NCBI RefSeq assembly: GCF_030813635.1
Contig: NZ_JAUSUM010000004.1
Location: 266,851-330,850, forward strand
Origin: Salibacterium salarium
GTDB lineage: Bacteria > Bacillota > Bacilli > Bacillales > Marinococcaceae
Direction of reading: 5' to 3'
Length of the DNA stretch: 64,000 nucleotides
The first letter of the stretch is position 1, and the number at the start of each line of letters is the position of its first letter. Positions 1-8,871 of the stretch are shown here, one piece after another. A program made the translations under genes and the position numbers. The notes beneath the pieces were generated by a model that saw only the letters and a program-made list of their open reading frames with translations, had not been told where the DNA came from and did no database searches.

Positions 1-728
1 ACGTCCATGTCGTTGTATGTGCTAACTGTTAATAAGACGTTGTGAAAATAATACTGGGAAGCATCTAAGTTAACGGTATCTAGAATCTGGGCGAGAGTAT
101 ACAGTGCTTCAGTGTGAGTTGGATCTAATTCAACTGCTTTTTCAAGCGCAGCTGCGGCAAGGTCAGCGCGGTGGCTTTTGTAGTAAAGGTTACCGAGTGT
201 ATACCATAAAAAAGCATTCGTCTGGTCTTGTTTAATCAGCTTCAGTATATGTTCTTCCCCTTGTGCTGCCCATTTTGGTTTATAATCGTCGAAAAGCCGG
301 GATTCCCCGTTTAACGGAATCGACGGGTTATCGGGATTTTCTGTATTGCCTAATGCTCCCAGATAAACGGCTTTTTCCAGGCGATCGCTCCATGTCCATT
401 CTCCTGCTGCATTACAATGAACACAACGAAAATAAAACGGGAATTGAACTTTGTCCATTACGGTTATTTCTTGTGTAACCAGTTTAGAACGGTCCACGAT
501 AGAATAGTCTAGAAGCGGCTGCCCGATATTATATTTCTCACGTTGTCCACATTGATGACATGTTAACAAGTGTCGGTTTCTTCTAAAAAAACGTGGCATT
601 TTATTTAATTTTTCCGCTACTTCATAAGCAATTGACCCAAGAAGGAGATTACTTGTTGGAAGGGTCTCATTTTCGGGTAAAGGTTTATTGGTTAACAATG
701 GATATAATTCTGGATTTATTAATAACAT
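1..728 (-). CDS. TPR-containing protein, C-terminus beyond window
   Basis: An open frame runs from an ATG at 728 off the left edge, at least 242 codons, preceded by a Shine-Dalgarno-like AAAGGAC about ten bases upstream. The N-terminal half has two Cys pairs, CHQC near residue 57 and CVHC near residue 101, which suggest a small metal-binding module. The second half contains tetratricopeptide helices (for example WYTLGNLYYKSHRADLAAAA, then an ELDPTH turn and another repeat). TPR proteins act as protein-protein scaffolds; the partner is unknown. The C-terminal end is not visible, so a SEC-C or other tail cannot be excluded. The gene faces away from the flavin oxidoreductase's terminator. Confidence 0.75.
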   Translation of the reverse strand, partial: MLLINPELYPLLTNKPLPENETLPTSNLLLGSIAYEVAEKLNKMPRFFRRNRHLLTCHQCGQREKYNIGQPLLDYSIVDRSKLVTQEITVMDKVQFPFYFRCVHCNAAGEWTWSDRLEKAVYLGALGNTENPDNPSIPLNGESRLFDDYKPKWAAQGEEHILKLIKQDQTNAFLWYTLGNLYYKSHRADLAAAALEKAVELDPTHTEALYTLAQILDTVNLDASQYYFHNVLLTVSTYNDMD

Positions 729-791
729 CGTCGTTTAAGTCCTTTCATTACGAGATACTTGGTTAAAATTTTATCATAAGGAGGACATTTT

Positions 792-821
792 AAAAAATCC
801 AGACAGTTCATACTGCCTGGA
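792..821 (-). terminator. Rho-independent terminator of the LLM oxidoreductase gene
   Basis: On the minus strand CCAGGCAG pairs with CTGTCTGG around a six-base loop, followed by a T-rich run. It sits 35 bases past the stop of the upstream minus-strand gene. Confidence 0.7.
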
Positions 822-855
822 GTAAAGCCAATAGAAGATAAAACATCGTGAAAGT

Positions 856-1875
856 TTAGTTTTCGTTCATAATTTCAGATACGATTTCATAAGAACGTAA
901 ACGCGCATTATGATCATAAATTTGAGCATTAATCATCATTTCATCCGCTTGTGTATCGTTTAAGAAATCCTGCATTTGCTTTCTGACAGTGTCCTGTGAA
1001 CCGATAATAGAAGAACCTAGTTGTTTTTGTAAAGCAAATTTTTCTTGCTCTGTCCAAACATCATCCATGTTATCAACAGGCGGTTGGAGCTTGTTTTCCG
1101 TGTTCCGAACTAGATTCAAAAACTGCTGTTTCATGGTTGTACTGAGATACTCAGCTGCATTATCTGTATCTGCGGCAATAATATTAAGACCTACCATCGC
1201 ATAAGGTTCATCCAGTACATCGGATGGCTGGAAGGAGCGACGATATAAATCAAGTGCCGGCAGTGTATTGTCTGGTGAAAAGTGGCTGGCAAAGGCGAAT
1301 GGCAAGCCAAGCTGACCGGCAAGTTGTGCACTGAACCCGCTGGAACCAAGCAGCCAGATTGGGATATCTAAACCTTGTCCTGGAATCGCACGAATACGTT
1401 GTTTCCCAGAAGCAAGGGACGAATCAAAATATGCACGCAATTCTTCTAAATCTTGCGGGAAATCATGTCCATCGCTCTTACTGTTACGGCGAAGCGCCTG
1501 CATCGTGAGCTGATCGGTTCCTGGTGCGCGTCCAAGTCCGAGGTCAATACGATTAGGATAAAGCGTTTCGAGCGTGCCGAATTGTTCGGCGATAACGAGT
1601 GGGGAGTGGTTTGGCAGCATAATACCGCCTGAACCGACACGAATTTTCGATGTAGCGCCTGCCACGTGCCCGATTAATACAGATGTTGCGGAACTGCCAA
1701 TGAAAGGCATATTGTGATGTTCGGCCATCCAATAGCGATGATATCCCCATTTTTCCGCATATTGGGCAAGGTCGACTGTATTTTGATACGAATCAGAGGC
1801 TGTTCCGTTTTCTACGATGGGTGACAAATCAAGAGCGGAGTAACGAATGTCTTTTAATTGTTTATCTGTAGACAT
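856..1875 (-). CDS. LLM-class flavin-dependent oxidoreductase (luciferase-like, group 1)
   Basis: A 339-residue bacterial-luciferase-like TIM-barrel protein that would use reduced FMN to oxidise an unknown small substrate. Family marks are clear: AEHHNMP at residues 51-57, [12 protein letters not shown] at 79-90 and [10 protein letters not shown] at 111-120. These are typical of the YhbW/YceB-like group 1 LLM proteins, and the length is normal. The ATG at 1875 has AAGGAAG seven bases upstream. It stands alone, with its own terminator at 792-821 and a divergent AbrB-CHAD gene on the other side. The substrate cannot be told from sequence. Confidence 0.9.
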   Translation of the reverse strand: MSTDKQLKDIRYSALDLSPIVENGTASDSYQNTVDLAQYAEKWGYHRYWMAEHHNMPFIGSSATSVLIGHVAGATSKIRVGSGGIMLPNHSPLVIAEQFGTLETLYPNRIDLGLGRAPGTDQLTMQALRRNSKSDGHDFPQDLEELRAYFDSSLASGKQRIRAIPGQGLDIPIWLLGSSGFSAQLAGQLGLPFAFASHFSPDNTLPALDLYRRSFQPSDVLDEPYAMVGLNIIAADTDNAAEYLSTTMKQQFLNLVRNTENKLQPPVDNMDDVWTEQEKFALQKQLGSSIIGSQDTVRKQMQDFLNDTQADEMMINAQIYDHNARLRSYEIVSEIMNEN

Positions 1876-2040
1876 ATTACATCTTCCTTTACTTTAAAAA
1901 ATTTTGGACTGGTCGTATTTTATCAATTTTATTTAGTGTTCCAAAATAAAATGATTGTACGCGTCTGGAAATGACATTTAGTAGTTTCGAACGGATAGAA
2001 CAGGGAATGAGTAAAGAAAAGGGTGAAAGGTGGTTATTCT

Positions 2041-3246
2041 ATGGCGGCAAAAACATTGACGAGACAGATAGATTCGATGGGACGCATCGTTATCCCTAAA
2101 AGTGTCCGAGATCAGTTGGAGCTTGCGGACCAACCCCTTGTTTTAAACAAAAGAGTGAATCGTCAGGCGGTAGTTGTGATAAAAGCTAATCAGACGTCTG
2201 AAGAATATAAAGTATTGGATGAACAAGGTCGCCTTTTGATTCCTGCTGATATCAGACACGAATATGATTGGGATAAAGGAGATCAAATTGAGGTCGAAAT
2301 ATATGAAGACTCTATTTTCTTACAAAGTGTATTGGCCACTTGCTCGGTTTGCGAATCAAAACATTCATTAATAAAAATAAATCAGGCGTTTCTTTGTGAG
2401 GATTGTTTGGCTGAAGGTAATCGAGGTATTACAAAGAGATGGGCAAATGTGCTCGATCAGTTGGTTCAAGAGTATATGGATTATTGTGAAAAAGCGCTGT
2501 CTTTTAATGATACAGAAGATTTACATCAAGCTCGTGTAAAAGGCCGGCGTTTGCTGACGTTGTTGAATTTCTTAGGCATTGATAAAAATCATAAACTAAT
2601 GGAAAAACTCCAAGACGCTCATAAGCGTCTAGGAAATGTCAGGGAACGTGATGTACTTGTTCATGCTTTTGAAAAAAGAGCAGCAGAAACAGAAAATGCA
2701 GATCATGCTGACATTTATCGGCAAGTAGGCGAACGAGTAGATGAAAAACGTCGAAAAGAACAGAAAAAATTGCAAAGCAATCTACCGGAAATGATTAACG
2801 CTAAATTTGTAGAACGTTGGGAGGCATTCAGAGATGACGAATTACGTAAACTAGTACTTCCATTAGATGTTGAAGATAACGTCAAATACTATGAAGAACA
2901 ATTCGCAGAAAAAGTGACAAAATACAAAAACGTGGTGGCTGAGGATGGAGAATCATCGAAGCCTGCGTTAAAAGCATTACATGATATTCGGATTCTTTCA
3001 AAAGAACTTCGATACATCTATCAATATTTAGGATTGATTTATGGGAAGAACTATGCCGATTATGCTAAACAGTATAAAAATTATCAGCGTCAATTCGGAG
3101 ACATAAATGATATCCGCGATTGGTTACGCGAAATAAAAGACTGCCGAAAGAAAATAGACGCCCCTGCTGAAAATGTGAAGGACGTGCGAAAGATGTTAAC
3201 AGAAGAACTTCAAGCATTGGTAAGCAAAATAGAAATAGGAAAATAA
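2041..3246 (+). CDS. Tandem SpoVT/AbrB-like domains fused to a zinc-knuckle and a CHAD domain
   Basis: A 401-residue fusion. Residues 5-50 and 53-95 are two AbrB/SpoVT-type swapped-hairpin segments (MGRIVIPKSVR and QGRLLIPADIR). Residues 101-122 hold two CxxC pairs (Cys 101, 104, 119, 122), a likely zinc ribbon. Residues ~130-395 form a CHAD domain with its conserved His/Arg-rich helices (LHQARVKGRRLL and HDIRILSKELRY). CHAD domains bind inorganic polyphosphate; AbrB hairpins usually bind DNA. The ATG at 2041 is preferred over an in-frame GTG at 2023 because AAAGGTGG lies seven bases before it. Whether the AbrB part binds DNA or only oligomerises is unknown. Confidence 0.85.
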   Translation: MAAKTLTRQIDSMGRIVIPKSVRDQLELADQPLVLNKRVNRQAVVVIKANQTSEEYKVLDEQGRLLIPADIRHEYDWDKGDQIEVEIYEDSIFLQSVLATCSVCESKHSLIKINQAFLCEDCLAEGNRGITKRWANVLDQLVQEYMDYCEKALSFNDTEDLHQARVKGRRLLTLLNFLGIDKNHKLMEKLQDAHKRLGNVRERDVLVHAFEKRAAETENADHADIYRQVGERVDEKRRKEQKKLQSNLPEMINAKFVERWEAFRDDELRKLVLPLDVEDNVKYYEEQFAEKVTKYKNVVAEDGESSKPALKALHDIRILSKELRYIYQYLGLIYGKNYADYAKQYKNYQRQFGDINDIRDWLREIKDCRKKIDAPAENVKDVRKMLTEELQALVSKIEIGK

Positions 3247-3312
3247 AGGGGAAGGGTCCCGGACAATAGGAATGCCGGGGCTATCCATCGAAATATAATT
3301 TACTGCGTTTAG

Positions 3313-4035
3313 TTATGACTGGGTCTCTTGAGCATGGAGTTTCTTTCTATAAATAAATGTACTTAGAATAATGCTGCACTCGTATAATAGAAGTAGTGGG
3401 ATGATTACGAGTATGTCTGACATAAAGTCTGGCGGGGTGATAAGAACGGAGATAATAACCAATACAAAGTAGGCTACTTTTCTTACTTTCACCAGTTTCC
3501 TTGGATTGATAATACCAATTTGTGTGAGAAACATAATAACGGCAGGCATTTCAAATAAAAATCCAAAAGGCAACGTTAAATTAATCATAAACGAAAAATA
3601 TTTATGGACAGTGAAAAAGGTTTCAAAATCATCGTCAGCTAAATTTTCCAAAAAGGAGAGAACCAGCGGAAATAATACAAAATAACCGAAAGCGATTCCT
3701 CCTAAAAATAAGAAAAATAAGACGGGGATAAATGACAATGACGCTTTTTGTTCGATGTTGGTTAAAGCCGGCTGCACAAACTTCCATACTTGTAAGGCTG
3801 CAATTGGCAGCGTGACGGCTAACCCAATGACACCAGCAATAACCATGTACACCCAAAGGACATCCCCAGGCCCGAGCAATGCTAGCTTATGTTCTAAATC
3901 TCGTACTAGAAATTGATAAATATTTTTTACGAAAACAAATGATACAGCAAAAGAAAAAACAAAAGAAAGCAGTGTAATGATTATTCTTTTGCGGAGTTCA
4001 CCGAGGTGATCGACAAGATTCATTTCGGTACTCAT
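3313..4035 (-). CDS. tatC: Sec-independent translocase subunit TatC
   Basis: A 240-residue polytopic membrane protein with six predicted spans and the TatC N-terminal signature HLGELRKR near residue 10. TatC binds twin-arginine signal peptides and, with TatA, exports folded proteins across the cytoplasmic membrane. It is the last gene of a three-gene minus-strand run, phoX-like then tatA then tatC, which resembles the phoD-tatAd-tatCd arrangement of Bacillus subtilis. This implies a dedicated translocase for the neighbouring Tat substrate. The gap to tatA is 73 bases. Confidence 0.96.
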   Translation of the reverse strand: MSTEMNLVDHLGELRKRIIITLLSFVFSFAVSFVFVKNIYQFLVRDLEHKLALLGPGDVLWVYMVIAGVIGLAVTLPIAALQVWKFVQPALTNIEQKASLSFIPVLFFLFLGGIAFGYFVLFPLVLSFLENLADDDFETFFTVHKYFSFMINLTLPFGFLFEMPAVIMFLTQIGIINPRKLVKVRKVAYFVLVIISVLITPPDFMSDILVIIPLLLLYECSIILSTFIYRKKLHAQETQS

Positions 4036-4108
4036 TGATAATCAACCTTTCTTGTAAAATCAAGATGCAAGCAGGATATGAGAAAACCTGCCTGCATCTA
4101 TTCAGTCG

Positions 4109-4345
4109 TTAACTGCCTGTTTTATCATGTTTTCTTTCCATTGCTTGCACGTTGCTGTCGTCTTTTTCTACGGTTTTCTTTTCTTCGCTATCTCCGTTTA
4201 CTAATTCGGTCGTTGCTTTTTTAAATTCCTTTAACGTATTTCCGAAAGCTCGTCCGATTTCCGGAAGTTTGGATGGTCCAAAAATAATTAACGCGATAAC
4301 GAGCACTAGAATTAATCCTGGAATTCCTATATTTTGCGGCATCAT
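4109..4345 (-). CDS. tatA: Sec-independent translocase subunit TatA
   Basis: A 78-residue protein with one N-terminal membrane span (residues ~7-22), the family hinge [12 protein letters not shown] and an amphipathic helix ([12 protein letters not shown]), then a charged tail. It forms the pore-like oligomer of the Tat system and in Firmicutes also serves as TatB. It starts 10 bases after the stop of the Tat-exported PhoX-like gene, so the two are almost certainly cotranscribed and probably coupled. Confidence 0.95.
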   Translation of the reverse strand: MMPQNIGIPGLILVLVIALIIFGPSKLPEIGRAFGNTLKEFKKATTELVNGDSEEKKTVEKDDSNVQAMERKHDKTGS

Positions 4346-4355
4346 TTAATCCTCC

Positions 4356-5798
4356 TCATAGTAGTGGCATGCCGTGACGTGAAAAGGCTGCCGCTTCAAG
4401 ATTAGACATTCCTTTTCGTTCAGCAAAGGCGGCCAATTTATCTGAAACTTGAGGAGCGTAGGATGCCGGTGGTTCAGCGTGTCCCATTAGTCGTTGCCGA
4501 CCGGCGTTTCTCCAGGAAAACGGCCCCCAAATCGCAAAGGTTAAGCCGGGAACTTGTATATTTACAAAAAATGTTTTGCCATCAGAGGAAAAAGTCGGGC
4601 CGGCAAGTTCGGAATTATTTAATCGGTTTTCGGCAAAGGTATATACTTCTCCTTCGGGTGTCATTCCGATAATACGGTCTACTCCGCCTCCATCTTCTGC
4701 TATCCACAAATCTCCCCATGGCGTCATGCAAATATTATCCGGCATCTCGAGGTCATTTTTGTCAGTGGATTCATAAAATAGTTCTAATGTGTTAGTTGCC
4801 GGAATATAGCGGTAAACACGGCCAAGATTCCCGTCGCCAGCAGACGTATCGTCGAACCAAAATACTCCTCCTGCAAAGTAAGCTCCTTCTAAACGGCTGA
4901 ATTGTATACAGTCTTTTTCTATAGCTTCATCACTCGGCTTTTCAGGATCAACATCTTTCCAAACAATCCCGAAGGTTTGGCCATCATCAAAATCACTGGC
5001 CATCGAAGAAGGTTTTTCTTCTAAAGCTGCCGCTTGCAGTGTACCGCCTTTCTGTAATGCCCCCACCTTCTGGCTACGATCGTTAGGAATAAAACGATAG
5101 AAAAAACTAGGACTCGAATCTTCTGTTAAATAGACGATTCCTGTCTCAGGATCAGTAGCTGTGGCTTCATGAGAAAATGCCCCCATGTCACGGATAGGAG
5201 TTTTAGACACGTCGCCTTCCGGATCGAGAGGATCGACTTCGAACACGTATCCATGTCCCCGGTTTAACGTTTCCTCACATGTTAGCCAAGTGCCCCAAGG
5301 AGTAGAGCCGCCAGCGCAGTTTCGAACCGTTCCGGCAGACGTCACATATTCTCCAGTTAATTTTCGGTTTGGTCCGACAATAAGCGCTGTTGTACCGCCA
5401 GTTGCCTCTTTATTGTATGGATTTTTTCCTTCTACAGGAAATTCGTGGTTTCCGCTTAATTCATGATTTCTCACTAAAATAGTAGAATTTTGTTTACCTG
5501 GAAAAGCAGCCATTCCATCAAACATGGCTGGGGTTGGGCGGCCGTCAACCAGCTTTCCCCCCTCTTCAGAAATAATACGGTATTGAAATCCATTAGGCAG
5601 ATCAAGAACTCCTCCAGGATCTTTTACGAGCGGTCCATAGCCAAATGAACTACTGTCTGGATTCCGAGTGGCAGCCATCCCATGTTTAACGCTGCCGAGT
5701 GACCCCAACCCTGACGTCGAAAGAGTTAAGGCAATGGCACTCATGCTTCCAGCTTTTAAAAAATCCCTACGATTCATTGTGTTTTTCAATGTCAGCAT
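4356..5798 (-). CDS. PhoX-family (DUF839) secreted protein with Tat signal
   Basis: Up to 480 residues. The N-terminus carries a twin-arginine signal, MNRRDFLKAG, followed by a hydrophobic stretch, and the body matches the DUF839/PhoX beta-propeller family (GAFSHEATATDPETG, WGTWLTCEET). Members are calcium/iron-dependent alkaline phosphatases or related proteins that load cofactor before export, which fits the adjoining tatA and tatC. Start choice is uncertain: AAGGAGG sits only one or two bases before the ATG at 5798, but about ten bases before an in-frame TTG at 5789, which is the more likely start. Phosphatase activity is inferred from family only. Confidence 0.88.
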   Translation of the reverse strand: MLTLKNTMNRRDFLKAGSMSAIALTLSTSGLGSLGSVKHGMAATRNPDSSSFGYGPLVKDPGGVLDLPNGFQYRIISEEGGKLVDGRPTPAMFDGMAAFPGKQNSTILVRNHELSGNHEFPVEGKNPYNKEATGGTTALIVGPNRKLTGEYVTSAGTVRNCAGGSTPWGTWLTCEETLNRGHGYVFEVDPLDPEGDVSKTPIRDMGAFSHEATATDPETGIVYLTEDSSPSFFYRFIPNDRSQKVGALQKGGTLQAAALEEKPSSMASDFDDGQTFGIVWKDVDPEKPSDEAIEKDCIQFSRLEGAYFAGGVFWFDDTSAGDGNLGRVYRYIPATNTLELFYESTDKNDLEMPDNICMTPWGDLWIAEDGGGVDRIIGMTPEGEVYTFAENRLNNSELAGPTFSSDGKTFFVNIQVPGLTFAIWGPFSWRNAGRQRLMGHAEPPASYAPQVSDKLAAFAERKGMSNLEAAAFSRHGMPLL

Positions 5799-6127
5799 TC
5801 CTCCTTACTTTTAATAGGATGTTATCCTTGGGAGTATGTCTAGTTCAAAACTATCAAAAGAGTTTTGAAAAACGGTTTATTTTATGTAAATATTCAGATT
5901 TTAATGAACATTACTTCTAAAGTATGTAATAATCGCCGTTGTTAACGGAGGATAGGGCGCTATGTTCTGTTGACAGTAGGTAGTATGACACAGGTAGATA
6001 ATATAAGAACTAATAATAACAAAGAATCGGGGTGTCTATGGAAGGAGGAGGACGTTAAGGAAATGAAGAAAAGGTAAAGGTAATGTGAAAAAGAACATTA
6101 TCAAAATGTAGTTCCTTCATATTTTTG

Positions 6128-6163
6128 ATTGGTTAGGACACAATAATCCTAACCAATTTTTTT
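6128..6163 (+). terminator. Intrinsic terminator or attenuator directly upstream of the DUF3231 gene
   Basis: A perfect 11 bp inverted repeat (ATTGGTTAGGA / TCCTAACCAAT, eight-base loop) is followed by seven T residues, which run straight into the AAGGAGG ribosome site of the next gene. There is no plus-strand gene between the divergent phoX gene and this hairpin. It therefore looks like a leader attenuator rather than the end of an upstream gene. I see no coding capacity in 5800-6127. Confidence 0.75.
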
Positions 6164-6177
6164 AAGGAGGTTCATTG

Positions 6178-7242
6178 GTGGAGGGACATTCACAAAACAA
6201 GGACATGTTTTCACGCGACGAACATAGAGAACATCAACAAAATAAAAAATTAAACGCTTCAGAACTCGGAGATTTATTTTCAAATTACATGGGTGATTCG
6301 ATGTTTGCCTGTGTTTTTGAACATCAACTTCAGGTAGTGGAAGATGATGAGATTAAAGAATGTATAGAATTCGCATTAGACATTTCAAACAAACATCTCA
6401 GAATGATGAGAGAAATATTTGTCAAAGAAAACATACCTGTACCTGTAGGATTTGGAGAACAAGATATGAGACAAGAAGCGCCTCGATTATTTAGTGATAT
6501 TTTCATGCTCTTTTACATTGAGCAAATGACGAGAGTTGCTCTTATTACGTATGGTGATACGTTATCAACATCAGTAAGACATGATATTGCTGATTACTTT
6601 AAGATGTGTTTGAATGATTCTATTGTGACTCAAGAAAAGGCGATGCATTTATTATTGTCTAAAGGAATACCAATCTCCACTCCAAATATACCATATCCAA
6701 CAAAAGTTGATTTTGTCGAAAAAGAGTCCTTTATTTCTGTCATAGCTGGTAAGTTTAGACCCCTAACAGCAATTGAAATTAAGCATTTGCAGGTAAACAT
6801 TAATTCAAACATTTTAGGTAAGTCTTTGATGTTAGGATTTAGCCAAGTTGCTTCTTCCGCCAAATTACGAAATTATTTTCAAGACGGAGTAAAAGTGGCA
6901 GATAGACAAATTGAGGAATTAGGAAAGTTTCTAATTAGTGAAGATTTACCGACGCCAAATTTAATGGATGCTCATATAAGTGATTCTATCATCCCGCCAT
7001 TTTCTGATAAGTTAATGCTTTATCATACATCGTTAGCTAATACGATTGGCGTTTCAAACTATGGATTCGCTGTTTCTAAAATAATGAGACATGATTTACA
7101 TGCTAAAATTGCTCTTCTCACGGCAGATATAGCGAAATACGCAAATGAAGGAATGAATCTTACAATCGAAAATAATTGGTTTGAGGAGCCCCCTACAGCA
7201 GCGGACCGAATAAATCTTTCGAAGCACTCATCTGCAGATTAA
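6178..7242 (+). CDS. DUF3231 family protein (two ferritin-like repeats)
   Basis: A 354-residue, mainly helical protein built of two similar halves (LGDLFSNYMGDSMFACVFEH near residue 30; IKHLQVNINSNILGKSLMLG near residue 195). This is characteristic of the Bacillus DUF3231 family, which has a double four-helix-bundle fold reminiscent of CotF-like proteins. The biochemical role is unknown. GTG at 6178 has AAGGAGG seven bases upstream; a TTG one codon earlier is spaced too closely. Expression is probably governed by the terminator-like hairpin just before the ribosome site. A terminator follows at 7300. Confidence 0.8.
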   Translation: MEGHSQNKDMFSRDEHREHQQNKKLNASELGDLFSNYMGDSMFACVFEHQLQVVEDDEIKECIEFALDISNKHLRMMREIFVKENIPVPVGFGEQDMRQEAPRLFSDIFMLFYIEQMTRVALITYGDTLSTSVRHDIADYFKMCLNDSIVTQEKAMHLLLSKGIPISTPNIPYPTKVDFVEKESFISVIAGKFRPLTAIEIKHLQVNINSNILGKSLMLGFSQVASSAKLRNYFQDGVKVADRQIEELGKFLISEDLPTPNLMDAHISDSIIPPFSDKLMLYHTSLANTIGVSNYGFAVSKIMRHDLHAKIALLTADIAKYANEGMNLTIENNWFEEPPTAADRINLSKHSSAD

Positions 7243-7299
7243 CCTGTAGACTGATTACTTAATCTAGATTGGAAGGTCATCGTGTAAAGAAGAATTTGG

Positions 7300-7349
7300 A
7301 AAAAGAGGAATGAACGCACATATTTTTGTGCATTTATTTCTCTTTTTTT
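7300..7349 (+). terminator. Long terminator hairpin after the DUF3231 gene
   Basis: About 20 bp of near-continuous pairing, closing at GCACA/TGTGC and ending in a run of seven Ts. Confidence 0.75.
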
Positions 7350-7406
7350 AAACAAACTTATTTGGTTAGAAAGGTAAGTATAGATTTGGCACGATTTATA
7401 TTTTGG

Positions 7407-7493
7407 GATGAACCTTCAGCAGGAGTAGAACGGGCGATTCCAACGGGAAAAGCATGAGGTCGAGGGCTCACACGAGGACCTGAAGGTTTCATC
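7407..7493. repeat. Intergenic inverted-repeat element
   Basis: Arms GATGAACCTTCAG (7407-7419) and CTGAAGGTTTCATC (7480-7493) are complementary over 13 bp with one bulged T, enclosing about 60 GC-richer bases. It lies in the convergent gap between the DUF3231 and antiporter genes. It resembles a dispersed intergenic repeat, but no second full copy is present in this window. Confidence 0.45.
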
Positions 7494-7509
7494 AAACGGT
7501 GGAAAACCG

Positions 7510-8709
7510 TCATGATTTTTTTGTTAGCTGTAATCGTTTGGCAAGAGGAGTTAAAGTGAATCCATGAGCCGTAACCGTGGTAAAAACTAAGGCGAGTGTC
7601 ATGGGCAATAGTAAGACAGCATCATCGAAGCCATTTTTTATAAGGATACTTTCAAAATAGCTACTGACTGTCAAAGCGACAATTCCCCTTGGAGCAATCC
7701 AACTTATTAATGTTTTCTCGCGGGCGGGGAGGTCTGTCCCTATTAAAGATAACCAGACAGACAATGGACGAACGATAAAAAGCATCAACAGCACAAACCC
7801 TAACAATCGAAAATCAAGCATGCCTGCTAATTCTTCTCTGGTAATCGTAGCTGTTAAAATGACAAATACAGCAGAAACTAAAAGAATGGCTATATCCTCT
7901 TTGAAGTGCCGTATGTTTTCTAATATATGGTCATCCAAGCCCATATTTGCCATGGCAAATCCCATTGCTGTTACTGCTAACAGACCGCTTTCTGGCATCA
8001 ACAGATTAGACAGACTAAAACTAAGAACAACGACGACGAACATGATAGAAGTCTGCATGTGGTGAGGGATAATCTCTTTTTGGAATACATAACCCATCCC
8101 ATAACCTATAAAGTACCCACTGATTAAAGCAGTTGCCGCAGCGAGAAAGAACAACACTAAATATGTCCATTCCGTTATGCCCGTAACACTCAAACCGATT
8201 TGTAACGCGAGTAATGCTAGTAGAGGACCAACTGGATCAACAATAACGCCCTCCCAATGCAATAAACTGGCTGGACGTTCTTTTAACTTGGATTGCCGTA
8301 GCAATGGACCAATGACAGTTGGTCCGGTAACGACGAATAATCCACCAATAACAAAAGAAACCACCCATGATAAGTCTATGATGTAATGGGTAGCGACTGC
8401 TGTAAGTATCCATGACAGGAAAGGAACAGACGTTACCATACGCCGAACAGGCCTTCTGAAATGACGAATTTCGTCTCGGTCTAAACTGAGACTGCCTTCA
8501 AATAAAATGATGGCGACGGCCATGGAAATCAATGATTTCATAATCGGACCGAAAATGTTTTCAGGTTGAACAACATGCAGTCCAGGCCCGACGATAACGC
8601 CTGCGATCGTCATCACTACAATTGCAGGTAAACTCCAACGCCATGATAACCATTGGGAAAACATTCCGATAAACAAAACAAGTCCTACTCCTAATAAACT
8701 AAAATCCAT
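7510..8709 (-). CDS. Cation:proton antiporter, CPA1 family (core domain only)
   Basis: A 399-residue membrane protein with about 12 spans. Family motifs are visible: VVTGPTVIGPLLR near residue 147, HWEGVIVDPVGPLLA near residue 172 and SWIAPRGIVA near residue 345. CPA1/NhaP proteins exchange Na+ or K+ for protons and support pH and salt homeostasis. Many relatives carry a C-terminal TrkA/RCK regulatory tail; here the protein stops right after the last membrane span, so it would lack nucleotide control. The ATG at 8709 follows AAGGGAGGG. It stands alone, convergent to the DUF3231 gene. Confidence 0.88.
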   Translation of the reverse strand: MDFSLLGVGLVLFIGMFSQWLSWRWSLPAIVVMTIAGVIVGPGLHVVQPENIFGPIMKSLISMAVAIILFEGSLSLDRDEIRHFRRPVRRMVTSVPFLSWILTAVATHYIIDLSWVVSFVIGGLFVVTGPTVIGPLLRQSKLKERPASLLHWEGVIVDPVGPLLALLALQIGLSVTGITEWTYLVLFFLAAATALISGYFIGYGMGYVFQKEIIPHHMQTSIMFVVVVLSFSLSNLLMPESGLLAVTAMGFAMANMGLDDHILENIRHFKEDIAILLVSAVFVILTATITREELAGMLDFRLLGFVLLMLFIVRPLSVWLSLIGTDLPAREKTLISWIAPRGIVALTVSSYFESILIKNGFDDAVLLLPMTLALVFTTVTAHGFTLTPLAKRLQLTKKS

Positions 8710-8809
8710 GATACCCTCCCTTTCCTCATACCATTGTCATGTATTATTAGAAAGTAGTATTTACAAGAACCGGCCATTATATAAAACAGAGCATTTTTTT
8801 GAGAGAATT

Positions 8810-8837
8810 TGAGACCATTTTTTCAGTTACTACGTTT
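8810..8837 (+). promoter_or_regulatory. Candidate autoregulatory ECF sigma promoter
   Basis: TGAGAC (8810-8815), a 17-base spacer, then CGTTT (8833-8837). This resembles the ECF-type TGAAAC / CGTC pattern and sits about 35-60 bases before the sigma gene's start. ECF sigma factors commonly drive their own operon; this is a consensus match by eye only. Confidence 0.4.
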
Positions 8838-8871
8838 CACAGGTAGAATAACAAAAAGGGGGGACACACCA

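Noticed and set aside
5970-6002. TTGACA followed by GATAAT as a promoter for the DUF3231 leader
   Set aside because: The spacing is 19-21 bases, too long for a confident sigma-A promoter.
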